NCBI RefSeq assembly: GCF_000409775.1
Contig: NZ_KE332393.1
Span: 190,171-254,170 of the forward strand
Direction of reading: 5' to 3'
Source of the DNA: Litchfieldella anticariensis FP35 = DSM 16096
Lineage (GTDB): Bacteria; Pseudomonadota; Gammaproteobacteria; Pseudomonadales; Halomonadaceae
Length of the DNA: 64,000 nucleotides
Below the pieces are notes generated by a model. That model did not search any database and was not told the DNA's origin. It saw only the letters and a list, made by a program, of their open reading frames with translations. The translations under genes and the position numbers were made by a program. Of the stretch, positions 36,389 through 45,523 are shown in pieces (position 1 is the stretch's first letter; each line of letters opens with the position of its first letter).

Positions 36389-36898
36389 CTACATCGGTAG
36401 ACGATAACCCAACGCGAATACCTCAAAGCCATCGTTGGGCTGTTTGATACCGCCGTTGGAGTAATGGGTGATACTCGCGTTCAATTCGCCACTGGCGAAG
36501 GGCATGCCCACTGCCAGGCGATCTTCGAACTGGAAGGAGGTGGAAAGTTCGCGTGATTCGAGCCGCGTGTCGAGAAACACGCTGGCGCCGATTCCGGCTT
36601 CCACGAACACACCGCTCTCGCCTGTGAAGGTGTAGCGAAAGGCTGGTGTGATCAGCCAGGCGAGATTGCCATTGTCGTGGTCGCTGGACAGCAGCAATGC
36701 ACCAGTGCCCAGACGCAGGCTGAGTTGGGGATGCCAGTGATCGAGGTCGAACTCATGATCGAGCTCGACCTTGAGGGCAGCGGTATTTTCGCTGGTCGCG
36801 CCGGCAGCGAGATAGAGGTCAGCGTTGGCGGGTGAAGTGGTGGCCAACAGAATGGCAGCCATCCATGGGGCAGTGGTGACCAGGGACTTCCTTGGCAT
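36389..36898 (-). CDS. pagL: Lipid A 3-O-deacylase, PagL-like
   Basis: Outer-membrane beta-barrel acyloxyacyl hydrolase that removes the 3-O acyl chain of lipid A. A signal peptide (about residues 1-26) precedes alternating hydrophobic strands. The catalytic triad spacing of PagL is retained: His145 and Ser147 in THYSNGG and Glu159 in NDGFEV (PagL H126, S128, E140). 169 aa is the family size; the chain ends in an aromatic-poor LPM, not the usual terminal aromatic residue. Only 6 nt separate its stop from that of the convergent SDR gene. No PhoP or other control site recognised. Confidence 0.85.
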   Translation of the reverse strand: MPRKSLVTTAPWMAAILLATTSPANADLYLAAGATSENTAALKVELDHEFDLDHWHPQLSLRLGTGALLLSSDHDNGNLAWLITPAFRYTFTGESGVFVEAGIGASVFLDTRLESRELSTSFQFEDRLAVGMPFASGELNASITHYSNGGIKQPNDGFEVFALGYRLPM

Positions 36899-36907
36899 CG
36901 TGACTCC

Positions 36908-37423
36908 TCAGTCGAACACCGAGTGGGCGAGAGAGACGTAACGGCGTCCAGCGCCGTCTGCAACAGATTGTATCAATTTTAACTGATGATAGCGCCAGTC
37001 GAGGTGGACGTCGGGAAGTGATGCCCATGACGGCCGGCGCGCCTTGCGTAGTAGCGTGATGTGCGGCAGGAAAGGACGTGACGGCGGTGTGAACTCGTAT
37101 TCTGCCAATGCCTGCCATAGTCGCGCCTGCAATACGTCGAGAGCGGGGGCGGGAAACTGGCTGCCTAACCACAAGATACCGCCACGCTTGAAGTGACCGT
37201 AGCGATCCAATGTCCACTGCCCAGCCGGGCAATGAAATTGTTGGGTCATAGCGACCAACTGTGAGGCCTGCACCGGGGACACCTCGCCAAGAAAGGCCAG
37301 GGTCAGGTGCATGGCCTCGTCGCGTGGACGACGCCCGCCACAGATACCTTGGGCCTGGCGAGCCAGGGCTACCAGCTCATGGCGCAGCGCGTCATCCGGC
37401 CACAAAGCAAAGAACAGCCGCAT
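36908..37423 (-). CDS. thpR: RNA 2',3'-cyclic phosphodiesterase (2'-5' RNA ligase family)
   Basis: A 171-aa 2H phosphoesterase. Both HxT catalytic motifs are in place: His39-Leu-Thr41 in MHLTLAFLGEV and His121-Ile-Thr123 in PHITLLRKA. These proteins open 2',3'-cyclic phosphates at RNA ends and can reversibly join 2'-5' linkages; their physiological role is unsettled. Lies 9 nt upstream of pagL in the same direction, so the two may share a transcript although functions are unrelated. A palindromic element lies immediately upstream. Confidence 0.93.
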   Translation of the reverse strand: MRLFFALWPDDALRHELVALARQAQGICGGRRPRDEAMHLTLAFLGEVSPVQASQLVAMTQQFHCPAGQWTLDRYGHFKRGGILWLGSQFPAPALDVLQARLWQALAEYEFTPPSRPFLPHITLLRKARRPSWASLPDVHLDWRYHQLKLIQSVADGAGRRYVSLAHSVFD

Positions 37424-37433
37424 GTTAGAAAGC

Positions 37434-37571
37434 TAGAAAGTCGGCGAACGACGGTCAGGCAAGGCAAAAACCGGCGAGAAAACGGACTGGGCTCGCACAC
37501 GAATTTACAAGCGTAAATGAGTATTTCGAGCCGGTTTTTAACGCAGCATGGCCGAGTGCAGCCACTTTCTA
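37434..37571. repeat. 138-bp non-coding palindromic element with terminal inverted repeats
   Basis: Bounded by perfect 8-bp inverted ends, TAGAAAGT (37434-37441) and ACTTTCTA (37564-37571). Nested inside are AAAAACCGGC/GCCGGTTTTT (37466-37475, 37530-37539), GGCTCG/CGAGCC, and a central hairpin ATTTAC-AAGC-GTAAAT (37503-37518). The whole can fold as one long stem. No open frame. I recall closely similar ...AAACGGACT...GTAAATGAG... intergenic repeats from related halophilic gammaproteobacteria, which supports a dispersed element; it sits between thpR and ridA. Confidence 0.7.
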
Positions 37572-37574
37572 TCC

Positions 37575-37964
37575 TCAGTCACCAATGACCATGATGGCTT
37601 CCGCTTCAACCTGACTCCCCTTCGGTAACGCCTTGACGCCGACCGCAGCACGTGCCGGGAAGGGAGAGGTGAAGAACTCTTCCATTATCTGATTGACAAT
37701 GGCGAAGTTGCCGAGGTCGACCAGATAGAGGTTGATCTTGACGACGTCGGAAAGCGAGCCAGCGGCTTCCTCGCAGACCGCCTTGAGGTTGGCAAAGACC
37801 TGGCGGGCCTGGGCCTCGAAGTCATCGGAGACCAGCTCCATGGTGGCTGGATCGAGCGGGATCTGGCCCGACATGTAGACGGTGTTGCCGGCCTTGATGG
37901 CCTGGGAGTAAGGACCGATGGCGGCGGGTGCCTTATCAGTGTTGATGACGGCCTTGTTGCTCAT
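37575..37964 (-). CDS. ridA: 2-iminobutanoate/2-iminopropanoate deaminase RidA
   Basis: A 129-aa YjgF/YER057c/UK114 protein that hydrolyses reactive enamine/imine intermediates from PLP enzymes. [20 protein letters not shown] at residues 17-36 and the catalytic Arg105 in [10 protein letters not shown], plus Glu120 in QVEAEAI, match RidA. ATG at 37964 has AAGGAG 7 nt upstream; the longer frame runs into the spoT terminator. Lies downstream of spoT, the usual gammaproteobacterial arrangement, but the strong terminator between them indicates a separate transcript. Confidence 0.96.
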   Translation of the reverse strand: MSNKAVINTDKAPAAIGPYSQAIKAGNTVYMSGQIPLDPATMELVSDDFEAQARQVFANLKAVCEEAAGSLSDVVKINLYLVDLGNFAIVNQIMEEFFTSPFPARAAVGVKALPKGSQVEAEAIMVIGD

Positions 37965-38002
37965 GGTGTCGCTCCTTGGTGTTATAACGATGAGTTCATA
38001 AT

Positions 38003-38043
38003 AAAAAACGACCATCCGCCGCGCCTGGCGCGGCGGATGGTCG
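38003..38043 (-). terminator. Strong rho-independent terminator after spoT
   Basis: On the minus strand a perfect 16-bp GC-rich stem (38043-38028 with 38024-38009) and a 3-nt loop are followed directly by TTTTTT. It starts 7 bp after the spoT stop and is the most convincing terminator in the window. Confidence 0.93.
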
Positions 38044-38050
38044 CGGGGTT

Positions 38051-40189
38051 TCAATTTCGGACGCGCGAGATCCTGCCCACATGGGGCAGGTTGCGAATCC
38101 GTTTGATGATGCGTGCCAGGTGCACGCGGTCACGCACGGCGATCGTCAGGTTGACGATCGACAATCTAGCATCACGCTCTTCGATGCCAATGCGTTCGAT
38201 ATTGGCATCGGCATCGGTAACCAGGCTGGCCAGTTCGGCGACCAGGCCGCGGCGGCTTTCCATTTCGATGCGCATGGCCACCGGGAAGTCGTCCTGAATC
38301 TGCTGCGACCATTCCAGGGCGAACAGTTTCTCCGGATCGTTGCGAAGTTCGTCGAGATTGCGGCATTCGGCACGGTGGACGACGATGCCCTTGCCCACGG
38401 AAAGGTGGCCGATCACCGGATCGCCCGGCAACGGGTGACAGCAGCGCGCGAAGTTGATCACCATACCTTCGGCCCCGCTGATCACGATGGGGCTGTCCTG
38501 GTCCGAGGTACGTAGCCGGTCGTCGGAAACTGTGCCATCAGGCAAGGCATCGAGCAGGCGACGGGCAACGGCATAAGCCAAACGTGTACCCAGTCCGATG
38601 GACTCCAGCAGTTCGTCCTCGTGCTTGAGTCCCATGTTGTCGAGTAGGCTGCGCAAGTACTCCTTGGGTAGTTCCTCCAGGCTGGTGTCGAAATCGGCCA
38701 AGGCCTTGTTGAGCAGCCGGCGACCGAGCTGAACCGATTCGGTGTGTTGCTGGTGCTTCAAGGCATGACGAATCGCCGAACGCGCCTTGGCGGTGACCAC
38801 GAACGACAACCAGGTAGTATTGGGGCGTGCTCCCGGCGCCGTGATGATTTCCAGGGTCTGACCACTTTCCAGCCGCGTCGACAGTGGCGCCAGGTGGCGG
38901 TCGATGCGACACGCAATGCAACTGTTGCCAATATCGGTGTGCACACTGTAGGCAAAGTCGATCACCGTGGCGCCCTGGGGCAGTTCCATGATGTCGCCCT
39001 TGGGAGTGAATACGTAGATGTCGTCGGGGAACAGGTCATTCTTGACGTGTTCGATGAACTCCAGCGGATTGCCGGCGTGGCGCTGCATCTCGAGCAGCCC
39101 GCGTACCCATTCGCGAGCCCGGGCGTGGCTGCCGGCAGCAATCGGGCGCGCAGTCTGGCCGGCCTTGTAAAGCCAGTGAGCGGCGATACCGTTGTTGGCC
39201 ATGGCTTCCATCTCGCGAGTGCGAATCTGCACTTCGATAGGCATGCCGCTCGAGCCGAACAGGGTTGTGTGCAGGCTTTGGTAGCCATTGGCCTTGGGGA
39301 TGGCGATGTAATCCTTGAAGCGCCCGGGAACCGGCTTGTAGAGGTTGTGCACCGCGCCGAGGATGCGATAGCAGCTATCGACGTCATCGGTGATGATACG
39401 GAAGCCGAACACATCCATGATCTCGGCGAACGACTTGCGCTGATCGCGCATCTTGCGATAGATCGACAGCAGGTGTTTCTGGCGGCCGATTACGGTTCCC
39501 GGCAAGCTATCGTCGTCAAGACACTTCTGCAGACTGTTCTGGACCTGACGAATGGTCGAGCGACGGTGACCGCGGGCCTTGCTGACGGCATGCTTGATGC
39601 GTTCGGCCCGCATCGGATGAAGGGCCTGGAAGGAGAGATCCTCGAGCTCGACACGAATGGTATTGATGCCCAGTCGACTGGCGATGCGTGCGTAGATCTC
39701 CAGCGTTTCGCGGGCGATGCGGCGTTTCTTTTCCGGGCGCAGCGCGCCTAGGGTGCGCATGTTGTGCAGGCGGTCGGCGAGTTTGACGATGATTACCCGG
39801 ATGTCCCTGGACATCGCCAGCACCATCTTCTGGAAATTCTCCGCCTGGGCGACCGCCTTGTCCTCGAAAGTGATCTGGGTCAGCTTGGAGACGCCATCGA
39901 CCAATTCCGCCACCGGCTCGCCGAATTGAGCGGCCAAGGCGTCCTTGGATACCCCGGTATCCTCAATCACGTCGTGCAGCATGGCAGCCATCAGGCTCTG
40001 ATGATCCATGTGCATGTTGGCGAGGATATTGGCCACCGCCAGAGGGTGGGTCACATAAGGCTCACCAGAACGCCGACGCTGGCCATCGTGGGCCTGCTCG
40101 GCGTAATAGAAGGCACGCTTGACCTGCTGGATCTCATCCGGGGGGAGATAGCCGCCAAGTCGGTCGGCGAGGTCATCGATGGTGAACAT
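38051..40189 (-). CDS. spoT: Bifunctional (p)ppGpp synthetase/hydrolase SpoT
   Basis: Controls the alarmone (p)ppGpp. The N-terminal hydrolase has an intact HD site: His48 in THPLAVA, His72-Asp73 and Glu76-Asp77 in LHDVIEDTG. The synthetase domain follows ([16 protein letters not shown] near 245, [15 protein letters not shown] near 299, [21 protein letters not shown] near 318), then TGS ([15 protein letters not shown] near 378), a zinc-finger-like [12 protein letters not shown] near 590, and a C-terminal ACT domain. Intact HD favours SpoT over RelA. 712 aa; 30 nt after rpoZ in the conserved gmk-rpoZ-spoT order. Confidence 0.97.
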   Translation of the reverse strand: MFTIDDLADRLGGYLPPDEIQQVKRAFYYAEQAHDGQRRRSGEPYVTHPLAVANILANMHMDHQSLMAAMLHDVIEDTGVSKDALAAQFGEPVAELVDGVSKLTQITFEDKAVAQAENFQKMVLAMSRDIRVIIVKLADRLHNMRTLGALRPEKKRRIARETLEIYARIASRLGINTIRVELEDLSFQALHPMRAERIKHAVSKARGHRRSTIRQVQNSLQKCLDDDSLPGTVIGRQKHLLSIYRKMRDQRKSFAEIMDVFGFRIITDDVDSCYRILGAVHNLYKPVPGRFKDYIAIPKANGYQSLHTTLFGSSGMPIEVQIRTREMEAMANNGIAAHWLYKAGQTARPIAAGSHARAREWVRGLLEMQRHAGNPLEFIEHVKNDLFPDDIYVFTPKGDIMELPQGATVIDFAYSVHTDIGNSCIACRIDRHLAPLSTRLESGQTLEIITAPGARPNTTWLSFVVTAKARSAIRHALKHQQHTESVQLGRRLLNKALADFDTSLEELPKEYLRSLLDNMGLKHEDELLESIGLGTRLAYAVARRLLDALPDGTVSDDRLRTSDQDSPIVISGAEGMVINFARCCHPLPGDPVIGHLSVGKGIVVHRAECRNLDELRNDPEKLFALEWSQQIQDDFPVAMRIEMESRRGLVAELASLVTDADANIERIGIEERDARLSIVNLTIAVRDRVHLARIIKRIRNLPHVGRISRVRN

Positions 40190-40219
40190 GAAGCGCGCCT
40201 ATGCCCAAAATGACGAACG

Positions 40220-40471
40220 TCACTCCTCTCCCAGCTCGGGCTCGCGGCGTGTCCTTACAGGAGCTTCGATCGGTTCGTCGAGTACATTCTCGTCGATCTT
40301 GCCAGCGGCGATCTCGCGCAGCGCCATGACGGTGGGCTTGTCATTTTCCCACGGCAGCAGGGCATCGCGGGAGCCACGAGCGAGCTGGCGGGAGCGCTGG
40401 GTAGAGATCATCACCAGCTTGAATCGGTTTTCGACGTGTTCCAGACAATCTTCGACGGTAACTCGCGCCAT
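40220..40471 (-). CDS. rpoZ: DNA-directed RNA polymerase omega subunit
   Basis: An 83-aa small RNA polymerase subunit that stabilises beta-prime and is part of the ppGpp site. The N-terminus [20 protein letters not shown] and the RSRQLARGS segment are diagnostic; the tail is acidic and variable. It lies 74 nt after gmk and 30 nt before spoT, an arrangement shared with E. coli and Pseudomonas and relevant because omega is needed for ppGpp response. Confidence 0.97.
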   Translation of the reverse strand: MARVTVEDCLEHVENRFKLVMISTQRSRQLARGSRDALLPWENDKPTVMALREIAAGKIDENVLDEPIEAPVRTRREPELGEE

Positions 40472-40545
40472 GGGTGGTATCCTGCTATTACGGTTAAATG
40501 CGTGGGACGCATGTGGTTGAAACGCTTGGGGGAGAATAAATGAGT

Positions 40546-41232
<687 letters not shown>

Positions 41233-41450
41233 TCATCGGCTTCGCACTGCCACGGCAGTTCTTCCATAGCTTTTGCCAATCGAGCTGATAGCCGAAAGTT
41301 CTTTTAGACTTTAGTCGTAATCTGCGAAGATCGCTGACTTCCAATGCAGCGCCGGTGGTCTCTTGGCCGTACCGGTGCTTCGTCTGTGCCTCTTTGCCTC
41401 TTCCGGGGCGGCCGGCCCTGCTCACCCGCCCATGGAACTGGAGCCGACGT

Positions 41451-42677
41451 ATGCATGATTCCACCAACGCAGTGCAATCTTCCACCGCATCTCGCCCACG
41501 TCTGGCCGAGCTGGCGTTGGCTCTTGGCGGCTTCAGTATCGGTACCACGGAATTCGTGATCATGGGCCTGATGAACCGTGTGGCGAATGACTTACAGGTG
41601 GCGGTGCCCGATGTGGGCTATGCCATCAGTAGTTACGCCTTGGGCGTGGTGGTGGGGGCGCCCCTGATCTCGGCACTGGCGGCGCGTGTTCCCAGGCGGA
41701 CGTTACTGATTGGCTTGATGCTGTTCTTCGCTCTCAGCAATCTGGCCAGCGCTTTTGCTCCAGGGTTCTGGTCGTTCGTGTTCCTGCGCTTCCTGTCCGG
41801 CTTGCCTCACGGCGCCTATTTCGGTGTGGCCGCGCTGGTCGCCGCAGCGGCGGTGCCGATCACCGAACGAGCGCGTGCGATCAGCCGTGTCATGTTGGGG
41901 CTTTCCACCGCGATCCTGATCGGGGCACCCCTGGCCACCTGGGCCGGGAACCTGCTCGGCTGGCAGGTCGCTTTCATCGGGGTGGGTGGAATTGCCCTGC
42001 TTACCGCGTTATTGGTGCGGTTGTGGGTACCGGTGCAGCCCGGCCTTCCTGGGGCTAGCGCGAGGCGTGAGCTCTCCGCGCTGGTCAAGCAGCGCGTGCT
42101 GTTCACCCTGGGAGTGGCCTGCATCGGTTTCGGTGGCATATTCGCGGTGTTCAGCTACGTCATTCCTACGCTCACCGAGCAGGCTGGCATGAGTGAGGCG
42201 CTGGGGCCGCTGGCACTGGTGGTGTTTGGTATTGGCACCATCATCGGTAACCTGGTTGGTGCCCGGGCGGCGGACCGTAACCTGATGCGCGCGATTCCCA
42301 GCATCCTACTGTGGTGCCTAGTGGTACAGGGACTGTTCTTCGTTGCTGCCAACTTCGTGTGGCTGGGCATACTCTTCGTTGGGCTGGTCGGCACGGGAAT
42401 CGCGTTGGGGCCAGCGATCCAGACACGGCTCATGGATGTGGCGGAGGATGCCCAGACCATGGCAGCGTCACTCAATCATGCCGCTTTCAATAGCGCCAAT
42501 GCACTTGGCGCCTGGCTGGCCGGTATCACGGTCAAGCTCGGTTTCGCCTGGTCCACCACAGGATTGGTGGGGGCTGCGTTGGCAGCCGGTGGTCTGCTGA
42601 TCTTTTACCTGGGGCTGCGGGCGGAACGTGTCGCGACCCTTACGGCGTGTCGTTGCAGCGAAACGGGAGTGGACTAA
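41451..42677 (+). CDS. Major facilitator superfamily transporter, DHA1/AraJ-like
   Basis: A 408-aa inner-membrane carrier with about twelve hydrophobic segments. TM1 GGFSIGTTEFVIMGLM and the later GAPLISALAARVPRRTLL (motif A) and RFLSGLPHGAYFGVAA near 107 place it in the DHA1 branch near AraJ/YdhP-type drug or sugar exporters. ATG at 41451 has GGAG 8 nt upstream; the in-frame upstream region codes for unrelated residues. It lies alone between gmk and glsA; its stop overlaps the glsA stop by 3 nt on the opposite strand. Substrate unknown. Confidence 0.88.
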   Translation: MHDSTNAVQSSTASRPRLAELALALGGFSIGTTEFVIMGLMNRVANDLQVAVPDVGYAISSYALGVVVGAPLISALAARVPRRTLLIGLMLFFALSNLASAFAPGFWSFVFLRFLSGLPHGAYFGVAALVAAAAVPITERARAISRVMLGLSTAILIGAPLATWAGNLLGWQVAFIGVGGIALLTALLVRLWVPVQPGLPGASARRELSALVKQRVLFTLGVACIGFGGIFAVFSYVIPTLTEQAGMSEALGPLALVVFGIGTIIGNLVGARAADRNLMRAIPSILLWCLVVQGLFFVAANFVWLGILFVGLVGTGIALGPAIQTRLMDVAEDAQTMAASLNHAAFNSANALGAWLAGITVKLGFAWSTTGLVGAALAAGGLLIFYLGLRAERVATLTACRCSETGVD

Positions 42678-43594
42678 CGTCCGAACTCGCATCCCATCTC
42701 GTTGGCGAGCAGCTCCAAGGCATATTGGGCCGCCACCGAGTTCCCGTTTTCATCAAGGGCTGGGGACCAGGCGCAAACTGTCATCTTGCCCGGCACGATA
42801 GCGATGATACCGCCACCGACACCACTCTTGGCCGGTAGACCCACACGGTAGGCGAAATCACCAGCAGCATCGTACATGCCGCAGGTGAACATGATCGAGT
42901 TGATCCTGCGTGCCAGGTCGGCGGCGATGAACTGCTCGCCCATGGCCTGGGCATGTCCGTCCGCGGCCAGATAGTTCAATGCGATGGCAAGGTCGACACA
43001 GCTCATTGCCAGGGAACAACAGGAAAAATAGGAGTGAAGTACCTGGTCGACATCGTTGTCGATGTTGCCGAACGCCTTCATCAGATAGGCCATGGCGGCA
43101 TTCCGGGAGCGATGCTGCCATTCCGATTCCAGCACGCGTGCATCGATCAGGATCGACTCGTTACCGGACAGTCTTCGGGCAACGTCCCGTATGTGTTTTG
43201 ACGGCGTGGCAAAGGCGCTGACCAGACGATCGGCCACCACGATGGCGCCAGCATTGATGAAAGGGTTGCGAGGCTTGCCCCGTTCCGCTTCGAGCTGAGT
43301 GAGGGAGTTGAATGGCATTCCCGATGGATTGAGACCCACGCGCTCCCATAACGTGTCTTGGTAAACGCGTAGCGAGAGAGTCAGCAGGAATACCTTGGCG
43401 ATGCTTTGTACCGAGAACGCGTCCCGTGCGTCGCCTGCGGCGTACACCTGTCCGTCGTTGGTGCAGACCGCGATGCCGAATTTGTTGGCATTCTGTTCCG
43501 CCAGTGCCGGTATGTAGTCGGCGACACGTCCTGTCCCGAATTTGGCCCTGGCCCGTTCGTTTATTTCATCCACCAATTGCTGCATCGTTACCAT
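42674..43594 (-). CDS. glsA: Glutaminase
   Basis: Serine-dependent glutaminase converting glutamine to glutamate and ammonia. The catalytic Ser64-x-x-Lys67 lies in FSVQSIAKV, followed by PSGMPFNSL near 91, PRNPFINAGAIVVAD near 107, and a C-terminal VGLPAKSGVGGGIIAIVPG near 252 with the active-site tyrosine region in between. 306 aa with the ATG at 43594; ATGs at 43606 and 43585 are alternatives and none has a strong ribosome-binding site. Lies downstream of an AGCS symporter, which could supply glutamine, and so is likely in the same two-component/sigma-54 controlled unit. Confidence 0.93.
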   Translation of the reverse strand: MVTMQQLVDEINERARAKFGTGRVADYIPALAEQNANKFGIAVCTNDGQVYAAGDARDAFSVQSIAKVFLLTLSLRVYQDTLWERVGLNPSGMPFNSLTQLEAERGKPRNPFINAGAIVVADRLVSAFATPSKHIRDVARRLSGNESILIDARVLESEWQHRSRNAAMAYLMKAFGNIDNDVDQVLHSYFSCCSLAMSCVDLAIALNYLAADGHAQAMGEQFIAADLARRINSIMFTCGMYDAAGDFAYRVGLPAKSGVGGGIIAIVPGKMTVCAWSPALDENGNSVAAQYALELLANEMGCEFGR

Positions 43595-43610
43595 AATCCC
43601 GAACATGCGT

Positions 43611-43627
43611 TCACGTGTTTCACGTGA
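43611..43627 (-). promoter_or_regulatory. CACGTG tandem palindrome before glsA
   Basis: TCACGTG-TTT-CACGTGA, a perfect 17-bp dyad built of two CACGTG hexamers, lies 17 bp upstream of the chosen glsA start. Its size and symmetry suit a dimeric repressor or activator, but no binding protein can be named. Confidence 0.45.
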
Positions 43628-43648
43628 CGTGCAACGAAAGCGATAAGT

Positions 43649-43680
43649 GGCCCGGAGCTGGCATAGCCAGATTCCGGGCC
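43649..43680. terminator. Hairpin between the AGCS gene and glsA
   Basis: Arms GGCCCGGA/TCCGGGCC (43649-43656, 43673-43680) plus an inner CTGGC-ATA-GCCAG, about 30 bp after the symporter stop. No T-tract. It may attenuate read-through into glsA and so set the ratio of the two products. Confidence 0.45.
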
Positions 43681-43709
43681 GAATGATGAAATGTGGGTAT
43701 TGAGGCCGC

Positions 43710-45179
43710 TTAGTTGGAAGGAGGGCTAGCGGCTTGTGTCCGCTGTACTCGTTGCAGGTCCTCAGGTTCGATGTCCCACGCAGCCGGATCGATGTCCAGA
43801 TCGGTGAACTTGCTGGCATCGAAAATGGGTTGCTCGATACCCGCCTTGATCTGGTCGTCGAAGTCACGCATGAAACGCAGCCCGGGCTTGATCAACATGA
43901 TCAAGGCAACGAGGTTGGCCAGTGCCAGGAAGCCCATGGTCACATCGGCAAAGGCGAATACCGTGCCCAGGTCGGTGATCGCTCCCCAAGTACACAGGCC
44001 AATGACCGCAACCCGGAAGATATTGAACAACAACTGGTTCTGGTTGCTGAAGAAATTGAGGCTGTTTTCCCCCAGATAGTAGTTGTAGAGGATGGTACTG
44101 AAGCCGAACAGCAGCAGTGCGATGCTGACGAAGCTACGTCCCCACTCGCCCACATGATCGGCCAGGGAGGCTTGGGTCAGCGCTACCCCATTGACTTCGG
44201 CACCGGCTGCCGGATCGTAGACACCGCTGAGCAGGATGATGAAAGCGGTAGCGGAACAAATGATCATCGTATCGATGAATACCGAGAATGCCTGGACGAT
44301 ACCCTGGTTGGCCGGGTGTGGCACATAGGCGACGGCGGCGACGTTCGGAGCGCTGCCCAGGCCGGCTTCATTGGAGAAAAGGCCGCGCTTGACCCCCATC
44401 AGGATAGCCGCGCCGATGCCGCCGCCGATGGCTGGCTCGAGACCGAAGGCGCTATTGACGATCAGCAGGATCGCATCGGGAATTCGGGGCAGATTCAGGG
44501 CCAACACCACGATGGCGATCAGTAGATAGCCACCCGCCATTACCGGCACCAGAACTTCCGCAACGCGGGCGATGCGCTTGACGCCACCGAAGATGATCAG
44601 GCCCACGACCAAGGCCAGGCCAATGCCAGTGTAGAAGACGGGGACACCGAAGGCGTCACCGAAGGAAGTCGCAACAGCGTAGGATTGCAAGGCGGTGAAA
44701 CCGAACCCGAAGGTAATCAGCAGCAGCACGGAATACAGGCTCGCAAGCCACTTCCACTGGCTGCCCAGCCCTTTTGAGATGTAGTACGCCGGGCCACCTC
44801 GATAGGTACCATCCGGTTCCGCCGTCTTGTAGGCCTGGGCGAGGGTGCATTCGAGATAGCTGGTAGCCATACCCATCAGACCGATCACCCACATCCAGAA
44901 GATGGCACCCGGGCCACCCAGGGTGATCGCCACCGCGACACCGGCGATATTACCACCGCCGACACGGCCGGCCACTGACAACACCAGAGCCTGGAAAGAA
45001 CTCAAGTGGCCGTGTTTGTCCCGCTTGAACGCCTGGCTGGCACTCAGGATCCGGAACATGCGGCCAAAATAACGAAACTGGACGAAACGGGAGAACAGAG
45101 TAAAGCCGATACCGACCGCAACCAGCAATGCGATCAATACTTTTCCCCAGAGAATATCGTTGACGATATCCAGCATCAT
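43710..45179 (-). CDS. Alanine/glycine:cation symporter (AGCS) family protein
   Basis: A 489-aa Na+-coupled amino-acid importer. AGCS signatures: LSVAGRVGGGNIAGVAVAI near residue 70, TYRGGPAYYISKGLG near 123, GVKRGLFSNEAGLGSAPNVA near 262. About ten membrane segments. Start at 45179 or the adjacent ATG at 45176; GGAG lies upstream. In the family GRVGTGNIAG is usual, so the V-G-G variant here may alter ion or substrate selectivity. A sigma-54 promoter lies 143 bp upstream, downstream of the regulator gene, so uptake is probably switched on by the adjacent kinase-regulator pair. Likely substrate glutamine or alanine, judged only from glsA beside it. Confidence 0.93.
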   Translation of the reverse strand: MMLDIVNDILWGKVLIALLVAVGIGFTLFSRFVQFRYFGRMFRILSASQAFKRDKHGHLSSFQALVLSVAGRVGGGNIAGVAVAITLGGPGAIFWMWVIGLMGMATSYLECTLAQAYKTAEPDGTYRGGPAYYISKGLGSQWKWLASLYSVLLLITFGFGFTALQSYAVATSFGDAFGVPVFYTGIGLALVVGLIIFGGVKRIARVAEVLVPVMAGGYLLIAIVVLALNLPRIPDAILLIVNSAFGLEPAIGGGIGAAILMGVKRGLFSNEAGLGSAPNVAAVAYVPHPANQGIVQAFSVFIDTMIICSATAFIILLSGVYDPAAGAEVNGVALTQASLADHVGEWGRSFVSIALLLFGFSTILYNYYLGENSLNFFSNQNQLLFNIFRVAVIGLCTWGAITDLGTVFAFADVTMGFLALANLVALIMLIKPGLRFMRDFDDQIKAGIEQPIFDASKFTDLDIDPAAWDIEPEDLQRVQRTQAASPPSN

Positions 45180-45291
45180 GAATCTCCATCCGTAGTTGTT
45201 GTAGGCAGGGAAAGCGATGCAGCCCATACCATAGCTGCCGCCATCATTGTTGTTGGCATGGTGGGTCGAACCTCTTGCTCGCACATGTTCA

Positions 45292-45310
45292 GGCCCGCAA
45301 TTTGCGGGCC
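45292..45310 (-). other. 5' leader stem-loop of the AGCS transcript
   Basis: A perfect 9-bp inverted repeat with a single-base centre (GGCCCGCAA-A-TTGCGGGCC on the minus strand). Counting from the sigma-54 -12 element, transcription should begin near 45311, so this hairpin would sit at the very 5' end of the mRNA, where it may protect against 5'-end-dependent decay. Confidence 0.5.
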
Positions 45311-45321
45311 AGTTCATAGAG

Positions 45322-45337
45322 AGCAAAGACCATGCCA
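45322..45337 (-). promoter_or_regulatory. Sigma-54 (RpoN) promoter of the AGCS gene
   Basis: Minus-strand TGGCATG-N4-TTGCT has the invariant GG and GC dinucleotides at -24 and -12 with exact 10-bp spacing; consensus is TGGCACG-N4-TTGCW, so 11 of 12 defined bases match. It lies between the gene for an NtrC-type activator with an intact GAFTGA loop and the AGCS symporter. Confidence 0.85.
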
Positions 45338-45414
45338 GTCAAGAAATATGATCTAACGCATTGTTATTGAAGAGATATTTTTGGCAGGTCAATAGATGGC
45401 GCAGGATGAAGGGA

Positions 45415-45518
45415 TATAACCAGGGATCTAAGTTGTCGGGAAAAAATATGAAAACTTATGCCAATACAGCTAGTTATGGCGATCTATAACAAAAGTTATA
45501 AATGCCGCCCAGGTTATA
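45415..45518 (-). promoter_or_regulatory. Candidate upstream activator sites (TATAAC/GTTATA)
   Basis: Half-sites TATAAC or its complement occur at 45415-45420, 45473-45478 (GTTATG), 45485-45490, 45495-45500 and 45513-45518. The pair at 45485-45500 is a perfect dyad TATAAC-AAAA-GTTATA. They lie about 80-180 bp upstream of the sigma-54 promoter, the distance expected of enhancers for NtrC-type activators. AT-rich sequence makes chance matches possible. Confidence 0.5.
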
Positions 45519-45523
45519 GGGGT

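Noticed and set aside
38744-39751. 335-aa frame antisense to spoT
   Set aside because: Lies wholly inside spoT and has no recognisable features.
45180-45321. Glycine riboswitch in the AGCS leader
   Set aside because: Only a single 19-bp hairpin is present; none of the conserved glycine-aptamer structure is seen.
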